DNA of 64,000 nucleotides from Agapetus fuscipes (GCA_951799405.1 OX637354.1:1488001-1552000); one strand, 5' to 3'. Positions 48,165 through 59,836 are shown, numbered from the stretch's first letter. Program-made: numbers and translations. Notes: a model not told the origin generated them from the letters alone.

Positions 48165-49121
48165 AAAATTACTTAGTGATGCGTAAGCAAAAAGTGAAAA
48201 TCTCAAGCCAATGTTCTAACCAAAAGGAAATTAACACGGGAGTCCCGCAAGGATCCAAGCTAGGACCAATCTTATTTATATTGTATATTAATGACATTTT
48301 AAGCGTAATTAGTAACAGTGGATGTCGGTTACATTTATTTGCGGATGATACATTGATATATTGTGTTGGGGAGGACATACAGAAGGTAGAAAGAGAATTA
48401 AATAGTGTTATGGGTAGGACAGAAAAGTGGTTAAATAAAAATAAGTTAAAGTTAAACACTGAGAAATCAAAAGTAATAGTACTGAATAATGTCAAAAAGG
48501 GTAAATTAATTATTAAGGTAAATAATAAAGAATTGGAAGTAGTTGATAAGATTAAGTACTTAGGAGTGATAATTGATAGTAAGCTTAATTTCAAAGAACA
48601 TTTTGATTATATTATCAAAAAAATAAGCAATTAAGGAATATAAAATAATTGTATACAATAGCATAATTAAGCCTCACTACACATACTGCCCAACAATATT
48701 ATTTATGGCAAATAAACAGTATATAAATACATTACAAAAATTACAAAACAGGGGTATGAGAACTATATTGAATAAAAAACTAGACTGTAAAATAAATTAT
48801 ATGATAGATACGTTAGATTGGTTATATATTGAAGAAAATTTAAGAATGAGTGCTATTATTTTTATACACAAAGTAGAAAAAAACATGTTACCTCAGTATT
48901 TGAGCAAATTTTTAATTAAGAACAGAGACATTCATGAATATAATACCAGGAAAAAGGATAATTTAAGGAAGCCAAAATTCAAATGTGTAAAGTATGATAA
49001 GGGCGTTTTGCACAGAGGATTGGATTTGTATAATGATTTACCTGTAGAAATAAAAGAAAGTAGGGATATTAATGAATTTAAAGTAAAATTAAAAAAATAT
49101 ATACGTGCAAACCGGCCTTAG
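48164..49121 (+). pseudogene. LINE ORF2, reverse transcriptase palm and C-terminus, frame-broken
   Basis: After the first break: KNYLVMRKQKVKI, motif B GVPQGSKLGPILFILYIND, motif C LFADDTLIY, thumb KSKVIVLNN and KYLGVIIDSKLNF, ending KKISN stop at 48634. A further segment IKEYKIIVYNSIIKPHYTYC to KLKKYIRANRP stop (about 48632-49121) is in another frame; around 20-30 residues normally found between the two seem deleted. The copy is inactive. Confidence 0.85.
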
Positions 49122-49671
49122 CATAATTATTAATAAGTTTTGATTTGTTCATTTTTGTTTGGTTTTTTATTTTTGTTTGTTTATCTTTTGTTGTTTTTTA
49201 TTAACATAGCTTAAGTTGTAATTAGCAATAGCTAAATAAAATAATATATATATAACTTTCACAAGAAATGAGTGCCAGCCCCCTCGGGAGATGGGAAAAC
49301 CCCCACTTGAACTTAAATGGTTGGCGAATATAAACCTTGCAACTCCTCCAGCCCTTCCCTGAAACCGGGTTGGCATTCGCAAAAGTGAACCAAGTTTTTA
49401 CAGCATGGGTGTCGGCCTCATACGCAACATATTAGTCAATAAACTTCTTATATTTGCTATTAGCTCTTGTATCAGATACTTTTCGTGCATCTCTAGGTAT
49501 TATATGCCACGGATTACTGCTCCAACCCTCACATGGGTATCTAATACATCGACAATGAATACTTGCATATTATGTAAGCACCATCGAGCTATAATATAGA
49601 GGAGTAGAGACTACCTTACTGCATTGATGCATACTATGGGGCATAGTTGTCCCCAGACCTGTCAAACACAG

Positions 49672-50292
49672 CAGTGGTAGACTAAGAGCTAGACGTGTGA
49701 AACCTTACCTCATCGACTACCAGGCAGAGACATGGTCAGGCTGGTAGTTTGCATCGAGTACATGAATTTTTCACAGATCTGCCTTTTCCTATCCTGGAGA
49801 GTTTTGGATGCGGCCTCTTCAAAGAGGCCCAAAAAATGGTAAAAAAAACCTCATCGACTACCAGGCAGAAACATGTTTGGGGAGGTGTCCGGCATCGAGT
49901 ACATGCCTTTTCTGCAGGTTTTGTTGATCCTACCCTGATACAGTGGACGGCACATGACTTTACAGCATTAAATAAGATTGTTTCATGAAATTTGGGCCTC
50001 TTTGAGGAGGCGGCATCCAGAACGCTCCTGGGTAGGATCAGCAAAACCTGCAAAAAAGGCATGTATTCGATGCCGGACACCTCCACAAACATGTTTCTGC
50101 CTGGTAGTCGATGAGGTTTTTTTTACCATTTTTTGGGCCTCTTTGAAGAGGCCGCATCCAAAACGGTCCGGGATAGGAAAAGGCAGACCAGTGAAAAAAT
50201 GATGTACTCGATGCAAACTACCAGCCTGACCATGTCTCTGCCTGGTAGTCGATGAGGTAAGGTTTCGTACGGCTGGCTCTTAGTCTATGGTG
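49672..50292. mobile_element. Fold-back element with ~300-bp arms
   Basis: GGTAGACTAAGAGC at the left and GGCTCTTAGTCTAT at the right are inverted, as is nearly all intervening sequence (CCTCATCGACTACCAGGCAG versus CTGCCTGGTAGTCGATGAGG, twice in each arm). Loop around 49970-49985. The internal motif also repeats directly within each arm at about a 130-base spacing. Ends resemble hAT (CAGTGGTAG). Confidence 0.85.
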
Positions 50293-50659
50293 TGGTCATA
50301 GAAAACATGTCTAACAAGTGAAATTCTATGTTTTCTTGTTTTCTCCATATAGCATTTTGACATCCCATATTTACACATGCCATCCATACATAATCTAAGT
50401 TGCAAAGATATTTTAACGTATTAAATGCATGCTCAATAAAACACAAAAACGTGTAAGTTTGCACTTACCAATGCCGCATGTGCACTTAAAAATTAAAATC
50501 CAAGCCTCAAATGAACACAAGCCCTGCAACTTTTGCCGACCTTCTTAAAACTGGAGTGAAATTGGTAAAGTGAACCATTTTATACAGTAAGTGTGGTCAG
50601 CTTCATACCAACCATTATTCAAGGGATATGGCTTATAGGTTGGAATGAGGTTTCGATGT

Positions 50660-50963
50660 TTTTTTTTAAGAAATCCTGTGCGGGAGACTCCCTAGCTATG
50701 ACACTTGTTGAAGTGCCGCAGAGGTGTTTACGAGCTTGGTCGTCGCTACAAAGAACTAATACTCAAGCAAGACCCAGTTGTTGTAAGGCTGGATGGACCT
50801 TTTAGTGGCCGGTCTTTGGTAAAGATGTATGAATTTTTCAACCCAGCGAAAAGCAAATTTGAAAATTTAAATTCTATATTTTTTGTGCTCCGCCGGGATT
50901 CGAACCCACAACCTTCCATATTTTACGAGTTCGAAGTGTTGCCACTGGACTGCGGACCAAGTA
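50660..50963 (-). mobile_element. SINE B, poly(A)-tail type
   Basis: Head near 50955, box B GGTTCGAATCC, body, and tail to AGGATTTCTTAAAAAAA; the middle of the tail (AGACCCCTAGAGTC) is deleted. Confidence 0.83.
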
Positions 50964-51239
50964 CTACGGATGATGTTTGAAAATATCGATATTTTTGTTT
51001 CCATTTGCCCATCCCTAGTCAGGTCGGAATACGTCATCATTATCGTTCTGACCTCAATCTATGGAACAGGGTGCATCGCTGTAAAGCCACTATTACATTC
51101 TATCATTTGATTCAGAATTTTGTGGTGAACATCCAAAATGCGATTCATGGAAGCTTTTGTTCCGAGTATTTTGTTGACCATACTATAGGGAGAGTATGCT
51201 GTAACCTTTAATCTAAGTTGCAAATATATCGGTACTTGT

Positions 51240-51720
51240 CTTGTCTTGTATCCTGCCGCTATTCCTCTAGGGGTGGCCGGTACCTCCACACAACTTGACT
51301 CTGTCCTTGCATACTTCTTTCATCTCATCTAATTTCATCACTCTTTTCATGCACGCTCTTCTCTTGTTTCCACTCTGTAAATTCCATTCATTCGCAATCT
51401 CACTTATCTGATCAATCCATTCTATCCTACGTCTTTCCCTTCCACGTTTACCTATTACATTCCCTTTATTCCCTCTTTTTGTCAGTCGGTCTTCATTCAT
51501 CCTTTCAATATGTCCAAACCATCGCATCACACTTCCTTGAACTTTCACTTTCACGATTTATTTTACTCCGCATTCATTCAGAACCCATTCGTTTCTCACT
51601 CTATCTTTCAGTGTTTTTCCTGTCATACATCTCAAATGAGCCATTTCTACGGTTTATACCTTATTTACTCCTCTCATTCATTCACCGTCCATGACTCGCT
51701 TCCATACATCAGTGGCATAT
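51240..51720 (-). pseudogene. RTE fragment, subfamily without family A
   Basis: Minus strand reads MRWFGHIERMNEDRLTKRG, RIEWIDQISEIANEWNLQSG and [20 protein letters not shown]; 3' end GGCAGGATACAAGACAAG. Upstream MYGSESWTVNE-like relics at about 51690. Confidence 0.8.
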
Positions 51721-51916
51721 TAAGCTAATATGGGTTTCTCAGGTAAATTCATGTTTTTTTTTTCCAATTTTCTACAAGAGCAAACACTAAAAAATATATT
51801 AATTCTATATTTTATAATGAGTTCACTTACTATGAGAAGTTACACACAATAAAATGTTTTATCCACGATTTTTCAAATCAGTTAATCAGCACTTATTCAG
51901 TTTTACGGTTAATATG
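51712..51916. repeat. Short relative of the 20401 inverted-repeat element
   Basis: CATATTAAGCTAATATGGGT to TTATTCAGTTTTACGG without the nested MITE, giving the empty site CACTTACTATGAG. Confidence 0.75.
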
Positions 51917-52285
51917 GCGATACTTTGACATTTAAGACTCATATTTAATGCATGCCCAGAAACAGGCACATATTAGTTCGCCTTTACACATGCTGCATGT
52001 TCGGAAATAACATATGGGCAAAGTACCTAAACAAACAAAAAAACAATAGTGCCACTTGCAGTTCCCAAATCTGCCGACGTTTCGCTTTCACGAGCAGAAA
52101 GCATCTTCAAGGCGAGTTTTCGTCGCCAGATGTGGGAGCTGCAAGTGGAACATGGTCAAACCCGAAAGAACACATAAGTGATTTATCTATTATTAACACC
52201 GGCCATTAAAGTGAAAGTTTTAAACTTTAATTAAAAAAAAACATTCACCAACAGTGGGTAAAATTACTTTTAGGTAATAGACATA

Positions 52286-52728
52286 GTCAACGACGTTACC
52301 ATGTTGAAAGCACCGGTTCCCATAGATCACCGAAGTTAAGCAACATTGGGCGCGGATAGTACTTGGATGGGTTACCGCTCAGGTACACCGCGTGTCGTTG
52401 GCATCTTGGACCGGTCCGTAGTCCAGTGGCAGCACTTCGGACTCGTAAAAGGAAGGTTGTGGATTCGGACCCCGGCGGAGCACAAAATATACCTACCATT
52501 TATATTTCGAATGTGCTCTTCGCTGAGTTGAAAAATTCATAAACCTTTACCAAAGACCGGTCACTGAAAGGTCCATCCAACCTTACAACAACTGGGTCTT
52601 GCTTGAGAATCGGCGCTTTCTACAGCGACGACCAAGCTCGCAGAGGGCTCTTGAGGTGTGATACACACAAAAACAGCGCTCACCAAATAAATCATCCTAA
52701 TATTATTATTATTATAGTTTCTTGCAAT
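52286..52728 (+). mobile_element. Composite 5S-tRNA SINE B, (ATT)n-tail type
   Basis: 5S-like unit 52286-52402 (GTCAACGACGTTACCATG to GTGTCGTTGGC, with the internal-promoter stretches AGTTAAGCAAC and TACTTGGATGGGTTACCGC), linker ATCTTGG, tRNA-like unit 52409-52482, body, and tail GGTGTGATACACACAAAAAC to ATTATTATTATTATA. The head-to-tRNA junction is identical to 26322-26330 on the other strand. Confidence 0.9.
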
Positions 52729-52739
52729 GGGTAAATAAC

Positions 52740-52898
52740 CAGACCGGCCCGTAGTCTAGTGGTAACAAAAATGAAAGGTTCTGTGTTCAAATCCCGGCGG
52801 AGCACAAAAAAATATCATATTATGCTTTTCGCTGGGGTGAAAAATTCATAAACCTTTACCAATGACCGGTCACCAAAGGTCCATCCAGCCTTACAACA
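52740..52898 (+). repeat. SINE B head and part of body
   Basis: ACCGGCCCGTAGTCTAGTGG head lacking the anticodon region, body to CCAGCCTTACAACACC, where it is cut by unrelated sequence. Confidence 0.8.
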
Positions 52899-53146
52899 CC
52901 TTCTCTCAGGGGTCAGTCTCCCCTCCACTGACCCACGCCCTGTATATCCATCCCATCCGGGGATGTGTCACAGGACTCGCATGCAAAACGTTATGTGAGA
53001 TGCGAGTGGCAGAAGGCCCTCCCGTGAAGCTACACTTTCCCAAGTGTTTACACAAAGCAAAGGAGGCTCAGAAATCACTGAAAGATTATAGCTGTGAGAG
53101 TTTAGGGCTCGAGGATTTTAAATTTACAAACAAAAATGCAAAGTGA
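52899..53146 (+). pseudogene. Unidentified coding-like fragment
   Basis: Open frame without its own start (it runs out of the SINE) reading GCVTGLACKTLCEMRVAEGP, then KLHFPKCLHKAKEAQKSL and a stop at 53146, followed by AATAAAG at about 53260. Balanced codons and amphipathic Lys/Leu content differ from the neighbouring AT-rich noise, but I recognise no domain. Could be a terminal exon of an unrecognised gene or transposon ORF end. Confidence 0.3.
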
Positions 53147-53300
53147 TTCTGAGCGTCTTAACATATGACTTAAGGCCTAAATTCGAGATGTTACTACTGA
53201 GACTGTTCGGGAGGTGCTCTCCTGACTAAGTGGCCAACCACCATAGAGGTGGGAAAGAATAAAGAAAAGAAGAAAGAATGTCGGTCTAATTAGACCGACG

Positions 53301-53445
53301 AGTTCATCCAGCCTTACAGCAACTGGGTCTTGTTTGAGAATAAGCGCTTTCTACAGCGACGACCAAGCTCGCACAATTCTATTAAGGGTTGATTCACACA
53401 AAAACAGCGCTCACCGAATAAATCATCCTAATATTAATATTATAT
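53301..53445 (+). repeat. SINE B, 5'-truncated, (ATT)n type
   Basis: From CATCCAGCCTTACAGCAAC through CACAAAAACAGCGCTCACCG to ATCCTAATATTAATATT. Confidence 0.8.
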
Positions 53446-53504
53446 TCACGGGTAAAACAACTATGAATGGGCAAACTCGCTATAAATGGGTAAAACTTTT
53501 AGTC

Positions 53505-53770
53505 GGTGTTATGGCCAAGGGGGCCAAGCGGGCTGACCGTTCTAGCGTATTCGGAATAGAATAACGTTGGTTCAATCCCCACCTGGGTCATTTGAGCATA
53601 GCTTTGACCCTGGTTCAACAGATGTTATTGGGTAATTATCAATTAATAATTCATTAAAAATAAACAATAATGAATTATTAATTGATGATATTAATACCTG
53701 TTTCTGGCCAGGCAGAATATGTTAGTGAATTGCATTCCTCTTCACAAATCTCTTAAAAAAAAAAAAACAT
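53505..53770 (+). mobile_element. SINE family D
   Basis: GTGTTATGGCCAAGGGGGCC head, box B GGTTCAATCCCCACC, end ACAAATCTCTTAAAAAAAAAA. Confidence 0.85.
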
Positions 53771-53990
53771 GATGCATAGGCAAAATTACCAAGACCGTGT
53801 AGAATTACATGGGATGGAAATATCACACATTATTTATGTATATTTTTTATCGGGTGACAGTCAGTTCCGAGATATACAGGGAAGCGGAACTAGGAGCAGT
53901 TCGTCCCATATCTACCACATAACAAATGGCCCCCCTAAACGGGGAGAACGCTGAAAAGGTGGCAGGGTAGAACGGCACAGTGACAAAACG

Positions 53991-54718
53991 ACACATGACA
54001 GAACAACACATGGCATAGCGACACATGACAGAACAACACATGGCATAGCGACACATGACAGAACAACGCATGGCATAGCGACACATGACAGAACAACACA
54101 TGGCATAGCGACACATGACAGAACAACACATGGCATAGCGACACATGACAGAACAACACATGGCATAGCGACACATGACAGAACAACACATGGCATAGCG
54201 ACACATGACAGAACAACACATGGCATAGCGACACATGACAGAACAACACATGGCATAGCGACACATGACAGAACAACACATGGCATAGCGACACATGACA
54301 GAACAACACATGGCATAGCGACACATGACAGAACAACACATGGCATAGCGACACATGACAGAACAACACATGGCATAGCGACACATGACAGAAAAACACA
54401 TGGCATAGCGACACATGACAGAACAACACATGGCATAGCGACACATGACAGAACAACACATGGCAGAGCGACACATGACAGAACAACACATGGCATAGCG
54501 ACACATGACAGAACAACACATGGCATAGCGACACATGACAGAACAACACATGGCATAGCGACACATGACAGAACAACACATGGCATAGCGACACATGACA
54601 GAACAACGCATGGCATAGCGACACATGACAGAACAACACATGGCATAGCGACACATGACAGAACAACACATGGCATAGCGACACATGACAGAACAACACA
54701 TGGCATAGAGACACATGA
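53991..54718. repeat. 30-bp satellite array, ~24 units
   Basis: Unit ACACATGACAGAACAACACA + TGGCATAGCG repeated about 24 times with only about five single-base variants (near 54067, 54393, 54456, 54607, 54709). The period is a multiple of three, so long frames open on the minus strand in all three phases; none has a plausible protein. Flanked left by AGAACGGCACAGTGACAAAA and, about 1.2 kb right, by its inverse at 55205-55240. Confidence 0.95.
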
Positions 54719-54789
54719 TGAAACACAATGACAGTAGATAACATGATAAAACTTCACGTCATAAGTTGTACAATTTACCCAAAATATTA

Positions 54790-55100
54790 TCCAGCCTTAC
54801 AGCAACTGGGTCTTGCTTGAGAATTGACGCTTTGTTTTTTTTGGCGACGACCAAGCTCGTAAAAGGTCGATAGCTGAATTGGTAGAATGCTTGCATTCCA
54901 TGCTGAGAGCAAGGGTTCGATCTCAAGACTTACTCAGCCTTCACAAGAAATGAGAACCAGCCCTCCCGGGAGCTGGGAAACCCCCACTTCAACTTAAAGT
55001 GGTATAAATAGGTCCCGAATCGCCACATGCGACCTCTTCGGGGATAACGCAGTCAAGAAGTTACAGTATATGTGTAGCTTAGTTGCGTGTTAAGTATGTG
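54790..55100 (+). mobile_element. Chimeric SINE B-C, second copy
   Basis: B body from CCAGCCTTACAGCAACTGGG to GACGACCAAGCTCGTAAAA, then GGTCGATAGCTGAATTGGTA of family C through CTTCGGGGATAACGCAG and GTGTAGCTTAGTTGCG. Lies between the satellite and its inverted flank. Confidence 0.87.
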
Positions 55101-55544
55101 ATGTTTTTTTTTTGTGCCATTTTTTGTATTTTGATTCACTTTCCTGTTATGATTCGTCATTGTGTTGTTTTGTCATATGATGTTATGTTTTGTAATGTAA
55201 CGTACTGTCATGTGTTGTTTTGGTCACTGTGCTGTTCTAACATGGAACCGAGACTCTGATATGGAAGTACGCAGCTGTATTGAAAAAAAGGAAGTAGAAA
55301 AATGCCATTTGAAAAATGATTCATTTTTATGGTTTTTTGTTGTAGGGCTTATGCTCATGTGAGGTTCGGATTTTATTTTTAAGTACACAATCAAAATTTG
55401 TAAGCGAGAACTACACGTGTTTGTTTGTGGGCATGCATTTGAGAGCCTTAAATGTTAATATATCTCTGCAACTTAGATTATAGATTATGTAGATTCAGTT
55501 TTTCTTTTAAGGTATAGATATATGTACATATATTCAAACTCTCT

Positions 55545-55800
55545 TGGTTGGTCTTTAATAATCCCCCATTTTTTGAACAATTTCCACAAACTTAATTTTT
55601 CAAAAAAATTTCAAACAACCCCATCTATCTTTAGGTACCTACTGTTCTATCTTTTTCCCCATTCTCATTATTTTCCTCTGTATAAACATATACCCAGTTC
55701 ATCTTTCATTATTCATTATTTCTACATGTTCAACCCATCTCATCACATTCTTTAGTAGCTTTACTTTCACTTCCTCTCTCAGCTAGCACAAATTGAGGAT
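55545..55800 (-). pseudogene. Very decayed RTE fragment
   Basis: GATGAGATGGGTTGAACATG (for MRWVEHV) on the minus strand among many changes. Without the better copies it would not be recognisable. Confidence 0.55.
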
Positions 55801-56309
55801 CCACAAAGCCGAATTTGATTCAGATTAATTGATAAATAAAATTATATTTCGGGAGCTAATCCACACAAATAAAACCGCATTTTAAATGGTCAATAAACTG
55901 GATTAAAAGTGGATATACAACCGGATTAACGAGATAAATCTGGTTTTATTTGTTAATATTCGAAAAACGAATTAACTTTGGACGTTTCCACAAAATGAAA
56001 GCCTCCACATTTCGAATTGACTGTTATTTGATAGTCCCATATTTTGAAATACTCGTGATTTTATTCCATACTGTAAAAAAAGGTTCACTTTATTAGTGTC
56101 ACCGCTGTTTCAGGGAAGCTCACTTCAACAGAAGTGGTTGGCGTAAGGCCGGCCCCCTTACCTGTAAAAATAAAAAGGGTTCAACATCGCCACATGCGAC
56201 CCCTTCTGGGATAACGCGGCAATAAGTTACACTACATGTGTAGCTTAGTTGCGTTGAGTTGCGTTCGGCAAGAGTTTCAGGACTTATGCTCATTTGAGAT
56301 CGAATTTTT

Positions 56310-56790
56310 AATCTATAATCTAAGTTTCAAGGATAAATTCATTTAAAGTTCTCAAATGCATGCCCACAAACAAACACGTACAAGTTCGCGCTTGCACATG
56401 CCGCATGTGAACCTACAACACAAAAACCAAATCTCAAATGGGCATACACCCTGCAACTCTTGCTGTCCTACCCTGAGACAGGGGTGACACTGGCAAAGTG
56501 AACCATTTTTACAGCATGGGTGGTCAGCCGCATACCAACCTATAAGTCAAGGAACATACACGACAAATTACATTTTTTAAATAAACAAATAATAATATGT
56601 ATACCTAAACATTAAAAACAAAAACAAAATACGAAATTCTAATTTAAAATTCGAAAAACCCTAGCCCTAGCCGCGTACATTACAGATCAACCGCCATTTC
56701 TTTCTGCCCTTACATACTTCTTTCATTTTATCCAGAGTCATAACCTTCTTTATACAAGCTCTCCTTTTAATATGACTATGGATATTCTGA
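56310..56790 (-). mobile_element. RTE 3' end with family A
   Basis: From 56790 leftward: HSHIKRRACIKKVMTLDKMK, KEVCKGRKKW, 3'UTR, then family A (56545-56310) with the junction GTTCCTTGACTTATAGG. Confidence 0.8.
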
Positions 56791-57029
56791 TGTAATAATT
56801 TGTAACTTAGATTATAGGTTATGGAAATGGTTGTCCATCACTGCGCGTCCGCCCACAGCTGGATATTTGCCGATGATCACTACTGGTGCGCGCCTTCAGC
56901 TGCATATTGACAGAAATAATGATGCGTTGACGCTTGAGAATGAGCTGTAACGTTTTATATGGACCGCAGTGATACACAACCATTCCAAGTACAAATTAAT
57001 TAATTCAATTAAATTTGTAAAATGGTCAA

Positions 57030-57118
57030 TTAATGGTTTGGACGAGAGGTTCAAGTGGCTGATCTTTCTAGCGTATTTGGAATAAAATAACGCTGGTTCG
57101 ATCCCCGCCTGGGTATAT
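57030..57118 (+). repeat. SINE D head fragment
   Basis: GAGAGGTTCAAGTGGCTGATC to GGTTCGATCCCCGCCTGGGT, cut by family A at 57119. Confidence 0.75.
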
Positions 57119-57124
57119 CTACAA

Positions 57125-57925
57125 TCTATTATCTATCTATAATCTAAGTTGCAAGGATATAATATACATTTTAAGTTCTCAAATGCATACCCACAAACAA
57201 ACGCGTGTAGTTCGCGCTTACAAATGCTGAATGTGTACTTACAAATAAAATCCAAATCTCAAATGAACATAAGCCCTACAACTTTTGCCGACCTTGCCTG
57301 ACACAGGGGTGACATTGGCAAAGTGAACCATTTTATACAGTATTGGTGGTCAGCCTCATACCAACCTATAAGTCAAGGAATACGAGCAATAAATAACATT
57401 TAAGTATAAAAAAAACAACAAAACCTTAAAAAGAAATTATACAAAAAAAGTCAAAAATTTGTTATGCAAAAAATGTAGCAAACTAATACACCAACATTAC
57501 AAATCAGCATTGCAGATTAGCCGCCACTTCTTCCTATCCTTGCATACTTCTTTCATTTCATCCAGAGTCATAACCTTTTTCATACAAGCTCTCCTTTTAT
57601 TATGACTCTGGATATCCCATTCACTCGCTATTTCGAAAATTTGGTCCATCCATAGGTACCTTTCTCGATCTTCCTCTTCCACGACATCCATCAATTCTTA
57701 CAGCATATACTTTCTTCGTCAGTCTTTCCTCATTCATTCTCTCCAAATGTCCAAACCATCTAAGTATACTTCTTTTAATCTTTACTTTCACACTTTCTCT
57801 CACACCACATTCCTCTCTAACAAAATCATTCCTCACCCTATCACTCCGTCTTTTCCCAATCATTTTACTAATCTCACTTTCACTCACCGTCCAGGCTTCA
57901 CTTCCATACATCAGAGTGGGCACTA
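57125..57925 (-). mobile_element. RTE C-terminus, 3'UTR and family A
   Basis: From 57923: [60 protein letters not shown] and a frame break near 57660, then [17 protein letters not shown]. Family A follows at 57380-57125. The first 100 codons are open. Confidence 0.83.
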
Positions 57926-58089
57926 GTTCGCGCTCGCAAATGCTGAATGTGTAATTACAAATTAAAATCCAAACCTCAAATGAACATACACCCTACAACT
58001 TCTATAGACCTTCCCTGAGACAGGGGTGTCATTGGCAAAGTGAACCATGTTTTACAGTATTGGTGGTCAGCCTCATACCAAACATTCAA

Positions 58090-58445
58090 CTGACGATAAC
58101 TTTGACCCTGGTCAACATATGTCATTGGGTAATTATTAATTGATAATTCATTACAATAAACAGTAATGAATTAATTATTAATCGATGAGCTTTGCGGTGG
58201 CCGGGCTGGTTTCCTGGAACAATTTGCCCGCGGGGTTCGCGCGAACCAGCCTACCACCCCCTTCAGAAAGGGACTGAAGACACTGCTTTTCTCCAGAAGC
58301 CATGGCGCCCTTGAGATGGTCCTGGACCATCAAATGGCGCCACAGGAAAGAAATCATCCATCATCATCATCATCATTAATACCTGTTTCTGGCCAGGAAG
58401 AATAGATTGGTGAATTGCATTTCTCTTCACAAATCTATTTTATTT
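58090..58445 (+). mobile_element. SINE D interrupted by a LINE 3' end
   Basis: D middle TTATTAATCGATGA is followed by a LINE piece at 58187-58374 (FAVAGLVSWNNLPAGFAR-like, ending in repeated CATCAT), then D resumes TTAATACCTGTTTCTGGCC. The LINE piece matches the minus insertion at 6596-6778. Confidence 0.82.
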
Positions 58446-59836
58446 AAAATGCCCTCAAACAGACACGTGTTAGTTTGCGCTTATAAATGCTGAATGTGTA
58501 ATTACAAATTAAAATCCAAACCTCAAATGAGCATAAGCCCTGCGACTTTTTCCGACCTTTCCTGAATATAAATTATCCAAAATAAATCCCCGCACTTTTA
58601 TTGAATTGAATTCGGTAAATTATGCCAGTATCGATGTATGAAAGATGGGTACGAGGACCTGGTCGTGGGCATGACTGCCCCACTCGTAAAAAGCTTAAAG
58701 TGGCGCAGTCAGTGGTTCCCAATCCAGGCCCGCAAGCCACTGTAAGCCACGGCCGTAAACTAACAATCAATTTATATAGGATCGGGGGCTCGCTGCAACG
58801 TCAAATAGGTCGAGTCTATAATCTATAATCTAAGTTGCAAAGATATATCAACATTTCAAATTCATATTGAATGCATATCCACAAACAGACACGTGTTATT
58901 TCGCGCTTACAAATCGCACGCTTAATAATAAAGAGCAATAACTAAAAAAATAAGAATGATGGGAAATCACGTTTGAAGTTCAGACAACCAGTACAACTTG
59001 TATGGGATGAAAAAGGCGGCCGATGTTTTATCTCGGTCATATTCATCCAAATTGAACGGCTGTCGCATTCTACCTATTCTTCTCGCATTGTTCTTGCGTT
59101 TTATTACAAAATCTCGACTTTCTCAATGTTTGAGTTATTTCTCTTTATTATTAAACGTGCGAAATGCTGCATGTGCACTTGGAAATTGAAATCCAAACCT
59201 CAAATGAAATTACTTTTGTCGACCTTCCATGAAACAGGGTACCTAACTAACATTGGTAAAGTGAAACATCTTTTACTGAATGGGTGATCAGCCTCATACT
59301 CTAATCTAATCAAATCTAATCTAAGCTGCAAAGATATATATCATTTAAGATGATATATTAAATGCATTCCCACAAGCAGACATGTATAATTTCGCGCTAA
59401 CACATGCCGCATGTGGACCTACAATATAAAAACCCAAATTTAATTGAACATAAGCCCTGCAACTCTTGCCGTCCTTCCCTGAAACAGGGGTGACATTGGC
59501 AAAGGGAACCATTTTTTTCAGTATGGGTGGTCAGCCGCACACCAACCTATAAGTCAAGGAACACTCATACCAATCAAGGTGTCTTTCAGTGCAGTTGAGC
59601 AAACAGAAACAAAAACTAAATTATAAAAAAATATGTGATGGCAAAGTGTTGCTAAACGAGGTAAAAAACAAAGTGAGGGTCCTCCGCGAGTGGAGAGGTC
59701 ATTAAAATAACATTTTCCCGCCAAAACAGGAGGACTGGGACCACTAGGGACGTTAAAAAACATGCCCTGCAATGAGAGAAGGCATTTTGAATGGCATGGG
59801 CTCCATAACACGATAAAGAAAAATAGAATAGAAACT

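Larger units (their letters stand above)
46060..49250 (+). mobile_element. Non-LTR retrotransposon (CR1/Jockey-like), decayed
   Basis: Contains the end of ORF1, ORF2 with endonuclease and reverse transcriptase, and a 3' tail AATAAAATAATATATATATA. Inserted after a family A copy (45845-46050) and into a SINE C fragment that resumes at 49258. Codons are very AT-rich. Broken as described in the ORF entries. Confidence 0.88.

Noticed and set aside
52286..52402. Functional 5S rRNA gene
   Set aside because: Joined without terminator to a tRNA-like unit and SINE body, with the same junction at a second locus; has several substitutions. It is a SINE head.
52409..52482. Functional tRNA-Thr gene (and similar hits in other SINE B, C, D heads)
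   Set aside because: Acceptor and anticodon stems mispair, copies vary, and each continues into SINE sequence.
53847..54757. Three overlapping minus-strand ORFs of 269-293 codons
   Set aside because: They are the three phases of a 30-bp satellite; any 3n period without stops opens long frames. Peptides are pure 10-residue repeats with no domain.
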